A stretch of 64,000 bases of DNA from Acidimicrobiales bacterium (GCA_034521975.1 JAXHLR010000005.1:124001-188000); one strand, 5' to 3'; counted from the stretch's first letter, positions 1-9,235 are shown. The notes: generated by a model from the sequence alone, not told the origin. A program made the numbers and translations.

Positions 1-1280
1 GGTCCGGAACACCGCTGCCAGATCTTCGCGCTTCGCGTGCGGGATCTCGGCGGGGAACTGGGCGCAGGTGCCGTCGTTGTTCGGCGCCGTGGGCACCGTC
101 GTCGAGCCACGTTGTGTCACCCGGGGCGACCCCTACTGCGAGTTCCGGGTCACCTGGGACGAGGAGGTCGACCAGGACGTCGAGACCGTCCAGCGCAACC
201 GTCGCCGCGGCAACACCATGGTGTCGCCCCGATCGAGTCGCCGCGCCGCCGCTACGGTCACCTCGCGGTGCTCGCCCAACCCGGGTCCGACCTCTCCCGG
301 CAGGAGACGAGGATGCTCAACGCCTATGCGAGCCACGCGACCGCCGCCATCGAGGCGGCCGCCGCGCTCGACGAGGCGCGGGCCGAGCGCGACACCGCCG
401 AAGCCCTACTCGGTCTGGCGCGGCACCTGGCCGAGGTCGCCGGCACCCGCGAGATCGCCCAGCGGATCGCCGAAGCGGTACCGAGCGTGGTCAGGAGCAA
501 CCTGGCGGCGGTCATGATGTTCGATCCCGATCAACGCACCCTCGAGTTCGTCGGATCCTGGCCGCACCCGGTCGAGCAGCTCGGGTTCGACACCGTCGAG
601 CTCGATGATGTTCCCCTCGCCAGAGGGGTCGTCGACGACCACAGTCCGGCGTTCGTCCGCACCGACGACACCGACGGGTTGCTTCGTTCGCTGCTGCGGG
701 TGACCGGTGCGGCTTGCGTGGGCGGAGCGCCGATCGTCATCCGGGGCGAGGTTGCCGGCCTCGTGCTGGCCGCCTGCACCGACGAGTACGCGCCGCTCGA
801 CGTCGAGACCATCCTGCACCGGCTCGGCGGGCTCGCCGATCACGCCGCCACCGCCCTCGACAACAGCCACCTGCTCGAACGGATCCGCCACCAGGCGCTG
901 CACGACCCCCTCACCGGCCTCGCCAACCGGGCCCTGATCGAGGACCGGATCGAGCATGCGCTGGCGATGGCCGAACAGGTCGAGCGGTGGATCACGCTGC
1001 TGTTCGTGGACCTCGATCGGTTCAAGGCGATCAACGACGAGCTCGGCCATGCCGCCGGAGATGCCCTGCTCCGCCGGCCAAGATCATCGGGGCGCTGAAC
1101 GAACCGGTGGAGGTCGCCGGTCGATCGGTGCGGGTGTCGGTCAGCATCGCCATCACCTCGGCACCGGGACGATCCAGCGGCTACGACGAGCTGGTGACCC
1201 GGGCCGACCAGGCCATGTACGAGGTCAAGAACAAGGGGCGCAACGGGTGGTCGGTGTTCGCTCCGGTCACCGGTACGTGA
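1..1280 (+). pseudogene. Broken GAF-GGDEF sensor protein, 5' end outside the window
   Basis: This is the 3' part of a sensor protein that should end in a GGDEF (diguanylate cyclase) domain. The coding signal begins in frame 2, where about bases 65-170 encode CVTRGDPYCEFRVTW, resembling the Cys-bearing end of V4R-like sensor domains. Around 200-240 it switches to frame 1, giving a GAF-like module (RYGHLAVLAQPG), a helical linker, a second GAF-like stretch and the opening of a GGDEF domain ([35 protein letters not shown]). Around 1070-1085 it switches to frame 3, giving the domain's tail ([23 protein letters not shown]). Between GDALL and AKIIGAL roughly 40 residues are missing, including the GGDEF signature, so cyclase activity is impossible as read. 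Two breaks with sequence loss suggest a pseudogene; assembly error is the alternative. Confidence 0.75.
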
Positions 1281-1389
1281 CAGGAGCCACCGCCCCCCGT
1301 CTTGAGAAGAGGCAGCCCCGTAGTGAACAATCTGTCCAACAGCGCAGTGTGGAGCGGCTGCTCCGCGCACCCGATAGGGGGAAACCGAG

Positions 1390-2730
1390 ATGACCGATGT
1401 TGCAGACCGCGGCCAGGGAACCGATGACCCGGTCGATGAGGTCAACGCCTGGCTCGAGGAGAACTGGGATCCTGACCTCACCGTGGCCGAGTGGTGGGAA
1501 CGCCTGGGCTCCGCGGGGTGGGCCGCGCCGAGCCTCCCCGAGCACGCCTACGGCAAGGGTCTGACTCGCGGCGACACCGTGCGGGTCCAGCAGGCCATCG
1601 GCGCCTTCGGCGCCCTCGGCGCGCCGGGCGGATTGGGTCTGTTGCTCGCTGCGCCGACCATCGCCACCCACGGCACGCCCGAGCAGATCGAGGAGCTCGT
1701 CCTGCCGATCGTCACTGGTCAGAAGGCCTGGTGCCAGCTCTTCAGCGAGCCAGGTGCGGGCTCGGACCTGGCGGGCGTCACCACCCGGGCCGAACAGGAC
1801 GGCGACGAGTGGATCGTCAGCGGCCAGAAGGTGTGGACCTCCGGTGGCCAGATCGCCGACCTCGGCATGCTGATCGCCCGCACCAACTGGGACGTCCCCA
1901 AGCACCAGGGCATCAGCTACTTCGGCATCGACATGCACCAGGACTCCATCGAGGTGCGGCCGCTCAAGGAGATGACCGGCCGGGCCATGTTCAACGAGGT
2001 GTTCATGTCCGAGGCCCGGGTCGCGGACTCGGCCCGCATCGGCGACCTCAACAACGGGTGGGCGGTGGCCAACACCACCTTGATGTTCGAGCGGGCAGGG
2101 CTCGGCGCGGGCGGTGGCGGCGGAGCCGGTGGTGCCGCAACCCCCGGAACCATCGCCGGCGACCTCGACAAGCGCGCCGGCGACTTCGTGAGCGAGGGTC
2201 GGGGGCGTCGTGCCTCCGTCCCCGGAACCGACAGCGGGGGCGGTGGGGGTCGCGGCTCGCGCGGCAACATGTACATCGACATGGCCAAGGCCAAGGGCAA
2301 GCACACCGACCCCAACATCCGCCAGGGCCTCGTGCAGCTCCACGTCCTCAACGAGATCGCCCGGTTCAACAACCTGCGGGCCAAGGCGGGCCGCGCCGTC
2401 GGCAAGGACGTGCCGGGCCTGGGCAACATCTCCAAGCTCAGCATGAGCGACATGGTCCGGACCCAGCGCGACGTCGGCATGGCGGTGCTCGGGATGCACG
2501 GCACCTTGCACGCCTACGACCCCGAGGCGAAGAAGGTGCTCGACGACGCCACGGGCGATCCGTTCCAGTCCTTCATCACCGAGTCGGCGCTGTTCGCCCA
2601 GGGTCCTCCCATCTACGGCGGCACCGACCAGATCCAGCGCAACATCATCGGCGAGCGGGTGCTCGGCCTGCCCAAGGAGCCGAACGACGACAAGGTCAAG
2701 CCGTTCAAGGACCTGCCCAAGAACACCTGA
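1390..2730 (+). CDS. Acyl-CoA dehydrogenase family protein (FadE-type)
   Basis: This FAD enzyme should oxidise an acyl-CoA to the enoyl-CoA in the cytoplasm and pass electrons to ETF (encoded at 48713-50473). The 446-residue protein has the N-terminal helical domain, the middle beta domain with LFSEPGAGSDLAGVTT at about 118-133 and VSGQKVWTSGG at 143-153, and a C-terminal helical domain ending in IYGGTDQIQRNIIGERVLG. The position that is Glu in the YEGT motif of short- and medium-chain enzymes is Gly here, as in many mycobacterial FadE proteins, so the base must sit elsewhere. A glycine- and charge-rich segment (about residues 238-292) interrupts the third domain and is longer than in classical enzymes. 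The ATG follows a purine-rich stretch (agggggaaaccgag). The substrate is unknown. A strong hairpin follows the stop. Confidence 0.88.
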   Translation: MTDVADRGQGTDDPVDEVNAWLEENWDPDLTVAEWWERLGSAGWAAPSLPEHAYGKGLTRGDTVRVQQAIGAFGALGAPGGLGLLLAAPTIATHGTPEQIEELVLPIVTGQKAWCQLFSEPGAGSDLAGVTTRAEQDGDEWIVSGQKVWTSGGQIADLGMLIARTNWDVPKHQGISYFGIDMHQDSIEVRPLKEMTGRAMFNEVFMSEARVADSARIGDLNNGWAVANTTLMFERAGLGAGGGGGAGGAATPGTIAGDLDKRAGDFVSEGRGRRASVPGTDSGGGGGRGSRGNMYIDMAKAKGKHTDPNIRQGLVQLHVLNEIARFNNLRAKAGRAVGKDVPGLGNISKLSMSDMVRTQRDVGMAVLGMHGTLHAYDPEAKKVLDDATGDPFQSFITESALFAQGPPIYGGTDQIQRNIIGERVLGLPKEPNDDKVKPFKDLPKNT

Positions 2731-2752
2731 TCGGCGAGCCATCCCCGAACCC

Positions 2753-2786
2753 GGCGAGGGCCGGCCTCACCAGGCCGGCCCTCGCC
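2753..2786 (+). terminator. Hairpin terminator between convergent genes
   Basis: A perfect 15-bp stem (2753-2767 with 2772-2786) closes a CACC loop. It lies 22 bases after the acyl-CoA dehydrogenase stop and 39 bases beyond the end of the convergent lipoprotein gene, so it can serve both strands. There is no U-tract, which is common in high-GC Actinobacteria. Confidence 0.75.
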
Positions 2787-2824
2787 GCGCGTCGGTTGGT
2801 GCGGGTGGGTTCAGTCGCGTGGGT

Positions 2825-3937
2825 TCATCCGCCGGGCCAGATGAGGTCGGCTCCGTCGTGGACCTCGGCGATGAACGAGTTGTCGAACGACTGGGCGACA
2901 TCGACCTCGCCTGGTTCGAGCACCCCGAGCCGTTCCAGGTTCGCCACCTCGGCCGAGAGCCGCTCGAGGGTCATGGCGCCCACCGGTTCGCCCTCGGGTG
3001 TCGAGGCCAACACCAGGTCGCGCTCGGTGCTCCACCGGAACTGCTCGGACTCGGGGGAGAAGAACAGGTCGGGGTCCGAGCGCTCGAGCGAGGTCGCCAC
3101 GGCGGCTTCGGGGTCGTCGACGCCGTGCCAGAAGCCGCGCACCGTGGCCCGCACGAAGTCGGCGGTGGCGGTGGGGTGGTCCTCGGCGAACTCCCGATTG
3201 GCGGCGATTGCCCCGAACGTGGCGGGCACCTCGTGGTCCGCGGGATCGAACACGCGGTACTCATAGCCCTGATCGTCGAGCTGGCGGGGCTCGTTCGACT
3301 TGTAGACCGGCAGCGACTCGATCTCGGTCTCGAAGAGCAGCACGGGGTTGAAGTCGACCTCGATCAGGGTGAGGTCGTCCTCGTCGACGCCCTCCTCGGC
3401 CAGCATCGCCCGCACCGCGTAGGGGATCCCACCCTTGACCCCCATCGGCGCCGACGGCAGGTCGCTCAGCTCGGTGATGTCGGATGCGGCTTCCACGAGC
3501 AGCGCCTCGATCGAGGTCTTGCCGAACACGATCACCGCGATGATCCCGGCGTCGGATGCGTTGGCCACGGCCACCTCGCTGAACGAGCCAACACCTGCGA
3601 GCTGCACCTGGTTGGCCGACAGCAGCCCGATGTTGGACACCGAGAAGCCCGGCTGCACGGTCACGTCGAGGCACAGGTCGCGGTAGTACCCCTCGGCGTC
3701 GGCCACCGTCACGTCGAGGATCGATACCGCAGCACCGAAGTCGAACCCGGTCGAGAAGACGATCTCGCCGGCGGCCCGGTTCGCCTCGCAGCGATCGGGA
3801 TCGACGGTGGCCAGGAGCGGTTCGTTTCCGGTGGGCGTCGTCGGGGTGTCGGTTCCGGCATCGTCGCTGCACGCCCCTGCGAGCACGGCGGCGAGGGTGA
3901 CCAGCGCCGCCACGCGACGACGGGTGCTGAGTTGCAT
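2825..3937 (-). CDS. NMT1/THI5-like ABC transporter substrate-binding lipoprotein
   Basis: This is a 370-residue exported binding protein, probably lipid-anchored on the outer face of the membrane. It has a basic, hydrophobic signal segment ending in a lipobox-like LAGAC at about residues 19-23 and a Thr/Pro linker. The rest matches the periplasmic-binding fold of the NMT1/THI5/SsuA group, which binds thiamine precursors, sulfonates, taurine or nitrate: FSTGFDFGAAVSILDVTVADA near the N-terminus, an early NIGLLSANQVQLAGVGSF segment and a late FVRATVRGFWHGVDDPEAAV segment. The ATG has a good Shine-Dalgarno (aggaagga). No permease or ATPase gene lies beside it, so it is an orphan binding protein in this window and the ligand cannot be named. 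Confidence 0.8.
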   Translation of the reverse strand: MQLSTRRRVAALVTLAAVLAGACSDDAGTDTPTTPTGNEPLLATVDPDRCEANRAAGEIVFSTGFDFGAAVSILDVTVADAEGYYRDLCLDVTVQPGFSVSNIGLLSANQVQLAGVGSFSEVAVANASDAGIIAVIVFGKTSIEALLVEAASDITELSDLPSAPMGVKGGIPYAVRAMLAEEGVDEDDLTLIEVDFNPVLLFETEIESLPVYKSNEPRQLDDQGYEYRVFDPADHEVPATFGAIAANREFAEDHPTATADFVRATVRGFWHGVDDPEAAVATSLERSDPDLFFSPESEQFRWSTERDLVLASTPEGEPVGAMTLERLSAEVANLERLGVLEPGEVDVAQSFDNSFIAEVHDGADLIWPGG

Positions 3938-4019
3938 CGGGTCCTTCCTGGTCGGCCGCGAGGTTGGTACAGCAGTCGGCCGCCGTTCAGACCCTACCTA
4001 CCCCGGTCGCCTACCCGGA

Positions 4020-4814
4020 TCACTCCGGCCGTGGCACCCCGAGCTCCTCGAGGATCGGACGGGCATAGGTCACGTTGCCGGTGACGGTGCCGGGGTCGCC
4101 CGTGCACAACGCGTGAGCCGCCTCGGCCATGTAGGACACCGGCTCGTGGCCCGACTCGGGAACGCGTTCGTGCAACTTGTGGTGCACCACACCCGGGGTG
4201 ACCACCAGACCCGATGGCGACACCACGTTGACCGCGATGCCCTCGGAGTAGACCTCGGCGGCCAGGCCGGTGGTGAAGCGTTCGAGCGCTGCCTTGCACA
4301 TGCCATAGACCGTTCCCCCGGTGCCCCCCGTGTAGGGCGGGCCGACGGGATGACGCCCCGCCCCGGATGAGATGTTGAGGATCCACCCTGTCCCGCGCTC
4401 ACGCATGCCCGGCAGCACGGCTTGGGCCAGTTCGAACGGTGCTCGCACCTGCACCTCGAACATCAGCCGCCAGTGGCCCTCGTCGAAGTCGACCACCGGT
4501 TCGAAGTAGGTGATCGCCGCGTTGTTCACCAGGATGTCGACCGGGCCGAGCTGGCGTTCGGTCTCGGCCACCAGTCGGGACCGGTCCTCCTGCTTGGAGA
4601 GGTCGGCTGCGATCGCGACCGCGGTGCCGCCGGTGTCGACGATGGACGCCACCGTGCCCGAAATGCTGCCCGGGAGCACGTGGTCTCCGTCCTCGACCGT
4701 GCGGGCCGACACCGCCACCGCCGCGCCCTCGGCCGCGAACCTCTGGGCGATGGCCTCGCCGATCCCCCGGCTCGCTCCGGTGACGAGAGCGACCTTGCCT
4801 TCCATGGATCCCAT
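4020..4814 (-). CDS. SDR family NAD(P)-dependent oxidoreductase
   Basis: This is a classical short-chain dehydrogenase/reductase of 264 residues, a soluble enzyme that oxidises or reduces a hydroxyl/carbonyl group with NAD(P). The nucleotide-binding motif is TGASRGIG at about 13-20, followed by NNAAITYF (the NNAG-type motif), a catalytic Ser in NISSGAG and the catalytic YGMCK (YxxxK). An insertion around GPPYTGGTGGTVYG precedes the catalytic Tyr. Its start has a purine-rich Shine-Dalgarno (ggggggaa) and a TAGCGT -10 box about 24 bases upstream (4838-4843). It lies 98 bases downstream of the acyl-CoA synthetase on the same strand, so a shared role in acyl-CoA or lipid breakdown is plausible; the substrate is unknown. 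Confidence 0.88.
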   Translation of the reverse strand: MGSMEGKVALVTGASRGIGEAIAQRFAAEGAAVAVSARTVEDGDHVLPGSISGTVASIVDTGGTAVAIAADLSKQEDRSRLVAETERQLGPVDILVNNAAITYFEPVVDFDEGHWRLMFEVQVRAPFELAQAVLPGMRERGTGWILNISSGAGRHPVGPPYTGGTGGTVYGMCKAALERFTTGLAAEVYSEGIAVNVVSPSGLVVTPGVVHHKLHERVPESGHEPVSYMAEAAHALCTGDPGTVTGNVTYARPILEELGVPRPE

Positions 4815-4912
4815 CTGATTCCCCCCTCTGTGTCGTCGACGCTACCTGACCAGCCAAGCGCCGGAGGTCCCCCGCCGCCCGCGGGGGTGGCGGTGGGCGA
4901 CCGGGTCGGCGA

Positions 4913-6613
4913 TCAGGACCCTTCGCCGGCGACGATGCTGTCGCGCAGCTCGCGCTTGAGGATCTTGCCGGCGGCGTTGCGTGGCAGCGGCTCGTCGTGG
5001 ACGAAGATCTGGCTCGGGACCTTGAACGGTGCCAGGTGCTGACCGACGTGGGCCTTGAGCTCGTCGGGGTCGATCGTGTGGCCGGGCTTGGGCATGATCG
5101 CGGCCGCGACCTCTTCGCCCAGCCGTTCGTGGGGCAGCCCGAACACGGCCGCTTCGTGCACGTCGGGATGCTCGTAGATCGCCGCCTCGACCTCGGCGCA
5201 GTAGACGTTCTCGCCACCGCGCAGGACCATGTCCTTGGCCCGGTCGACCACGTAGACGAAACCTTCCTCGTCGACGCGCCCGATGTCGCCGCTGCGCAGC
5301 CACCCGTCGACGATGGTCTCGGCGGTCTCCTGCGGACGGTTCCAGTAGCCCCGGATGAGGTGAGGGCCGCGGAACCAGATCTCGCCGACCTCGCCGGGGG
5401 GCAGATCGTTGCCGTCGGGATCGGTGACCTTGAGGTCGACGACGGGGACCACCCTGCCGGTGCTGGTGGGGTGGCTCACGTAGTCGTCACCGGCGTTGCC
5501 GGGCCCATAGGCGTTGGTCTCGGTCATCCCGTAGCCGATGGTGGGCCGGCCCCGGCTGAAGTTGCCCTCGATCCGTTTGACCAGCTCGGGCGGTGCCGGG
5601 GCGCCGCCGCCGCCGACCGCCTGCAGGCTCGAGGTGTCGTACTTGGCGAAGTCGGGATGCTCGAGCATGTCCCACGACATGGTTGGCACACCCACGAACT
5701 GGGTGACCCGCTCACGCTCGACGAGCTGTAGGGCTCGCTCCGGATCCCACTTGTACATGATCACCAGTTTCGAGCCGGAGATGAACGAGCCCAGCATGAC
5801 CGGAACGCAGCCGGTGACGTGGAACAGCGGCACGGTCAGGATCGAACACGGCCGGTACGCGGGGCCCTCGGCCTCCTTGGATCCCGCTTGGCCCTCGCCG
5901 CGGGCCCGGTTGATGGCGGCGCGGCAGGCGAACGACAGCAGGGCGGAGATGATGGCTCGATGGGTGGACACGGCACCCTTCGGATTGCCGGTGGTGCCCG
6001 AGGTGTAGAGGATCGTGGCGTCGTCGTCGGTGTCGACCTCGACCTCGGGCAGCGGTGCCCCGACGGGCAGCACCTCCTCGAACCGGTCGACGCCCTCCGG
6101 TGCGTCGTCGGGAAGGCGGACGCCCACCACGGCGACGTCGAGATCACCGAGGACCGGCACCAGTCGCTCGACCCGTTCCTGGTCGGCGATGAGGACCTTG
6201 GCTTCCGAGTCGGTGAGTCCGAACTGCAACTCGTCGGGGGTCCACCAGGCGTTGAGCGGGACGGCCACCGCTCCGATCGAGGTGATCGCGGCGAACGAGG
6301 TGATCCACTCGGGGTAGTTGCGCATGGCGATCGCCACCCGGTCGCCCTTGGCGATGCCGTAGCGGTCGACGAGCATCGCGCCGATGGCGTCGACCTGGGC
6401 CATCACCTCGGCGAAGGTGTACTGCTCGTCCTCGTAGACGATGTAGAGCTCGTCGCCGCGCCCGCGGGCCAGATCGAAGAGGTTTCGCAGCACCGGTGGG
6501 GCGGTGTCGAAGACCTTGGTCGGTACCCCGTTGATGATCTCTTCGTGGAAGTGGAAGGGGGCACCTTCCCCGCAGACCTGTTCAACTGCTTCGTCCCAGC
6601 TGACTGACGACAT
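4913..6613 (-). CDS. AMP-dependent acyl-CoA synthetase (long/medium-chain fatty acid-CoA ligase)
   Basis: This ANL-superfamily ligase activates a carboxylic acid with ATP and joins it to CoA through an acyl-AMP. The 566-residue protein has the P-loop-like ILYTSGTTGNPKGAV, the GYGMTETNA substrate motif, WLRSGDIGRVDEEGF and a C-terminal domain with the catalytic Lys in NAAGKILKREL, so it looks complete and active. I start it at the ATG at 6613, six bases behind a strong gggggag Shine-Dalgarno; a GTG at 6619 is in frame but overlaps that site. It belongs with the SDR downstream and the acyl-CoA dehydrogenases at 1390 and 17093 in acyl-CoA metabolism. Chain length cannot be read from the sequence. 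Confidence 0.9.
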   Translation of the reverse strand: MSSVSWDEAVEQVCGEGAPFHFHEEIINGVPTKVFDTAPPVLRNLFDLARGRGDELYIVYEDEQYTFAEVMAQVDAIGAMLVDRYGIAKGDRVAIAMRNYPEWITSFAAITSIGAVAVPLNAWWTPDELQFGLTDSEAKVLIADQERVERLVPVLGDLDVAVVGVRLPDDAPEGVDRFEEVLPVGAPLPEVEVDTDDDATILYTSGTTGNPKGAVSTHRAIISALLSFACRAAINRARGEGQAGSKEAEGPAYRPCSILTVPLFHVTGCVPVMLGSFISGSKLVIMYKWDPERALQLVERERVTQFVGVPTMSWDMLEHPDFAKYDTSSLQAVGGGGAPAPPELVKRIEGNFSRGRPTIGYGMTETNAYGPGNAGDDYVSHPTSTGRVVPVVDLKVTDPDGNDLPPGEVGEIWFRGPHLIRGYWNRPQETAETIVDGWLRSGDIGRVDEEGFVYVVDRAKDMVLRGGENVYCAEVEAAIYEHPDVHEAAVFGLPHERLGEEVAAAIMPKPGHTIDPDELKAHVGQHLAPFKVPSQIFVHDEPLPRNAAGKILKRELRDSIVAGEGS

Positions 6614-6691
6614 GCGCACTCCCCCTGGAGCTCGGTGACCTGCGAGATCGTAGAAGCCGACACGGTCGCCGATCGAACCGGAGCCCCTCGG

Positions 6692-7750
6692 TCAGGTGAC
6701 GAGTTGGCCGATCCGCAGCCGGAACACCAGGTAGGCGACCAGTCCGGCCGGAAGCGGGAGCCAGAAGGCGGCGAAGCGGTAGGTGGCGGTGGCGACCACG
6801 GCGTCGGCGGCTCCGATGCCGGCCAGGGTCAAGGTGGCGGTGAGCCCGGCTTCCACGAAGCCCAGGCCACCGGGGGTGATGGGGATCATGCCGAGCACCA
6901 GGGAGGTGACGAAGGCGAGCAGCACCAGCGACGGGTTTGGTCGAGCCCCCACCGCGGCCAGCGCGGCCAGCAGGGACAGGTAGTCGAACATCGAGCGGCC
7001 GATCGCTGCCAGGAGCGCGTCGGTGCGTCGCTCGCCGAGGGTCTGGCGCACCATCACCCGTTCGTGCACCAGCCGGTCGGGCAGGTCGGTCGTGGGTTCC
7101 TCGTGGCGGCGCACCCGGTTGCGGATGCCCTGGACGAGACGGCCGATGGTGACGAGGGGGCGGTCGGACTGGAGCAGCCAGATGCCGGCTGCCGCCAGGA
7201 GGACGAACGCGCCGAGCCCCACCAGCACGGCGGTCAGCAGCGGCCCCCGAACGGGGGTCCCGGCGATCATGGCCGGCAGGGCGAGCACGGGCAGGGCGAA
7301 GATGATGCCGGTGGTGAGCAGCGACACCGCGGTGAGCGACGAGGCGGCGGTGGCGATCCGGATCCCGGCTCTGGTCAGCATCCGCATCTGCATGGCGACT
7401 CCGGCCGCAGCTCCCCCTGGCACCACCCGGCTGAAGGCGTTGCCCGCGAGCTGCGAGGTGATCACGCCGAACCAGGCGTCGGTGCGCAGGGCCAGGCGCT
7501 GGAGGAACCACATGCACGAGAAGCTGGCGACTTGGAACCCGAGGATGGCGATGAGCCACAGGGGCTGCAGGGTGACGACCTCGTCCCAGGACGAGTACAC
7601 ATCGACCAGGCTCGGAGCAAAGACGTAGAGCGAGAGTCCCGCCAGCGAGATGAGCGCCACCCGGCCGGCGATGCTGCGGCGGCTGGGCGGTGGGATCGTG
7701 GCGAGGGACTCGGCCAGATGCGGGTCGCTGTCACGGGCGGCCTCGTCCAT
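6692..7750 (-). CDS. Flippase-like integral membrane protein (YbhN/UPF0104, LPG synthase TM domain)
   Basis: This 352-residue protein has about eight hydrophobic segments and matches the lysylphosphatidylglycerol-synthase transmembrane (flippase-like) family. Diagnostic stretches are NAFSRVVPGGAAAGVAM in the first half and ITPGGLGFVEAGL in the second. Members are thought to move lipids or lipid-linked molecules across the membrane; here the soluble synthase domain of MprF is absent. The ATG at 7750 sits exactly seven bases from a TAGCGT -10 box (minus strand, 7763-7758), so the mRNA is probably leaderless. It is divergent from the CNNM gene at 7847. The reading frame stays open far upstream, but that part is an antisense shadow of the CNNM gene. 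Confidence 0.82.
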   Translation of the reverse strand: MDEAARDSDPHLAESLATIPPPSRRSIAGRVALISLAGLSLYVFAPSLVDVYSSWDEVVTLQPLWLIAILGFQVASFSCMWFLQRLALRTDAWFGVITSQLAGNAFSRVVPGGAAAGVAMQMRMLTRAGIRIATAASSLTAVSLLTTGIIFALPVLALPAMIAGTPVRGPLLTAVLVGLGAFVLLAAAGIWLLQSDRPLVTIGRLVQGIRNRVRRHEEPTTDLPDRLVHERVMVRQTLGERRTDALLAAIGRSMFDYLSLLAALAAVGARPNPSLVLLAFVTSLVLGMIPITPGGLGFVEAGLTATLTLAGIGAADAVVATATYRFAAFWLPLPAGLVAYLVFRLRIGQLVT

Positions 7751-7757
7751 CGACTCG

Positions 7758-7763
7758 ACGCTA
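7758..7763 (-). promoter_or_regulatory. -10 box (TAGCGT), leaderless promoter of the flippase-like gene
   Basis: TAGCGT on the minus strand lies seven bases before the ATG at 7750, and no Shine-Dalgarno is present. Confidence 0.6.
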
Positions 7764-7846
7764 CTCGTCCTTCTGCCGGGAACCTGGCGCGGGTCGGCTA
7801 CCGTTGCCCGCGTGCACCTGACCCGTCCCCCTGCGCTGGAGGGCGA

Positions 7847-9235
7847 TTGATCGGTCTGGCCACGCTGGACCAGGCAGCGGCTGCCGAGGTCGGCACCTCT
7901 GCACCGCCATGGCTGGTCGCGCTCGGACTGCTTCTCGTCGTTGCGCTGATCGCGGGCAACGGCTATTTCGTCGCGGCCGAGTTCAGCTTCGTCGCGGCCC
8001 GACGTACCCGCCTCGCCGATGCGTTCCAGACCGGCGACCAGCGGTCGGGGCGAGCCCTCGACGTGGTGGGGCGGTTGTCGTTCATGCTGTCGGGGGCGCA
8101 GCTCGGGATCACCGTGACCTCGCTGCTTGTCGGCTTCATCGCCGAGCCCACCCTCGGGCGTGCCCTGCAACCGGTGATGAGAACGATCGGGGTGCCCGAC
8201 AACGCCGCGGCCGGCGTCGCCCTGTCGGTCGGGTTCGTGCTGGCGACAGCCAGCCAGATGGTCTTCGGCGAGCTGGCTCCGAAGAACCTGGCCATCGCCA
8301 AGCCGGAGCCGGTGGCGCGCTGGCTCGCTCCCAGCACGCTGGCGTTCCTTCGCCTCGGCGGACCCGTCATCACCCTCTTCGACGGTTCGGCGAACCGACT
8401 GCTCCGGGTGCTCGGAATCGAGCCGGTCGAGGAGGTGAACGGCACCGTCGACCCTGACGAGCTGCCACACATCGTCGACGCGTCGTCCGAGGCGGGTTCG
8501 CTCAGCGGGTCCCAGGCCGAGCTGCTGCGACGAGCACTCGACTTCAGAGAGCGTGACGCCGGTGAGGTGATGGTGCCGTGGAACCGGGTGGTGTCGATCC
8601 CGGTCGATGCCGTAGGCGCCGACCTGCAGCACCTCTTGGCCACGACCAGGCACATGCGGTTCCCGGTGGTCGACGAGTGGGAGGAAGTCCTCGGGATGGT
8701 GCACGCGAAGGACCTGCTGGGCGTGCCCGCGGATCGCCGAGCGGTGGCATCGGTGGGCGACCTCAGTCGCCCCGTGCTCGCCGTGCCCGAGTCGGCGGGG
8801 TTGCACCGGGTTCTCGCCGAGCTGCGATCGTCCTCGAGCCCGCTCGCGATCGTCGTCGACGAGCACGGAGGCACTGCCGGGGTGCTCACCATCGAGGACC
8901 TGCTCGAGGAGCTGGTGGGCGATATCGAGGACGAGTTCGATGTCGATACGCCAGAGTCCATTGTGGACCTCGGGCACGATCGATGGCTGCTCCCCGGCGA
9001 CCTGCGCCTCCACGAGGTCGGGCGCGAGACCGATCTGGTGCTCCCCGAGGGCCCCTATGACACCGTCGCGGGCTTGATCATGGACCGCCTGGGTCGGATC
9101 CCGGTCGTCGGTGACCGGGTGCACGTCTCCGGAACCGAGCTGCGCATCGTGGCGATGGACCGCCGCCGGGTGGTCACCGTCGAGCTTCAGGTGCACGAGC
9201 GTCCGGTGCCCGACGAGGAGGACCAGACGACATGA
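7847..9235 (+). CDS. CNNM/CorC (HlyC) family transporter-associated protein, first of a tandem pair
   Basis: This 462-residue membrane protein has an N-terminal CNNM (DUF21) transmembrane domain (GNGYFVAAEFSFVAARRTR, FGELAPKNLAIAKPEPV), a pair of CBS domains (about residues 225-350) with AIVVDEHGGTAGVLTIEDL, and a C-terminal CorC_HlyC domain. CNNM proteins mediate or regulate Mg2+ (or Co2+) export; older annotation calls them hemolysins. The only sensible start is TTG at 7847, four bases after GGAGG (7838-7842); a TACCGT box at about 7799 could drive it. The next gene is a paralogue that overlaps it by the four bases ATGA, so the two are translated together and may form a heteromer. Confidence 0.88.
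   Translation: MIGLATLDQAAAAEVGTSAPPWLVALGLLLVVALIAGNGYFVAAEFSFVAARRTRLADAFQTGDQRSGRALDVVGRLSFMLSGAQLGITVTSLLVGFIAEPTLGRALQPVMRTIGVPDNAAAGVALSVGFVLATASQMVFGELAPKNLAIAKPEPVARWLAPSTLAFLRLGGPVITLFDGSANRLLRVLGIEPVEEVNGTVDPDELPHIVDASSEAGSLSGSQAELLRRALDFRERDAGEVMVPWNRVVSIPVDAVGADLQHLLATTRHMRFPVVDEWEEVLGMVHAKDLLGVPADRRAVASVGDLSRPVLAVPESAGLHRVLAELRSSSSPLAIVVDEHGGTAGVLTIEDLLEELVGDIEDEFDVDTPESIVDLGHDRWLLPGDLRLHEVGRETDLVLPEGPYDTVAGLIMDRLGRIPVVGDRVHVSGTELRIVAMDRRRVVTVELQVHERPVPDEEDQTT

Noticed and set aside
2819-4084. A rightward frame opposite the binding lipoprotein
   Set aside because: The leftward frame has a signal peptide and family match; the rightward one gives a His/Arg-rich product with no family features.
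6692-9196. A very long leftward open frame covering the CNNM gene
   Set aside because: Only its last part, from ATG 7750, codes for the flippase-like protein. The rest is antisense to a well-supported CNNM gene and gives a His/Arg/Gly-rich product without family features, which is common at 70% GC.
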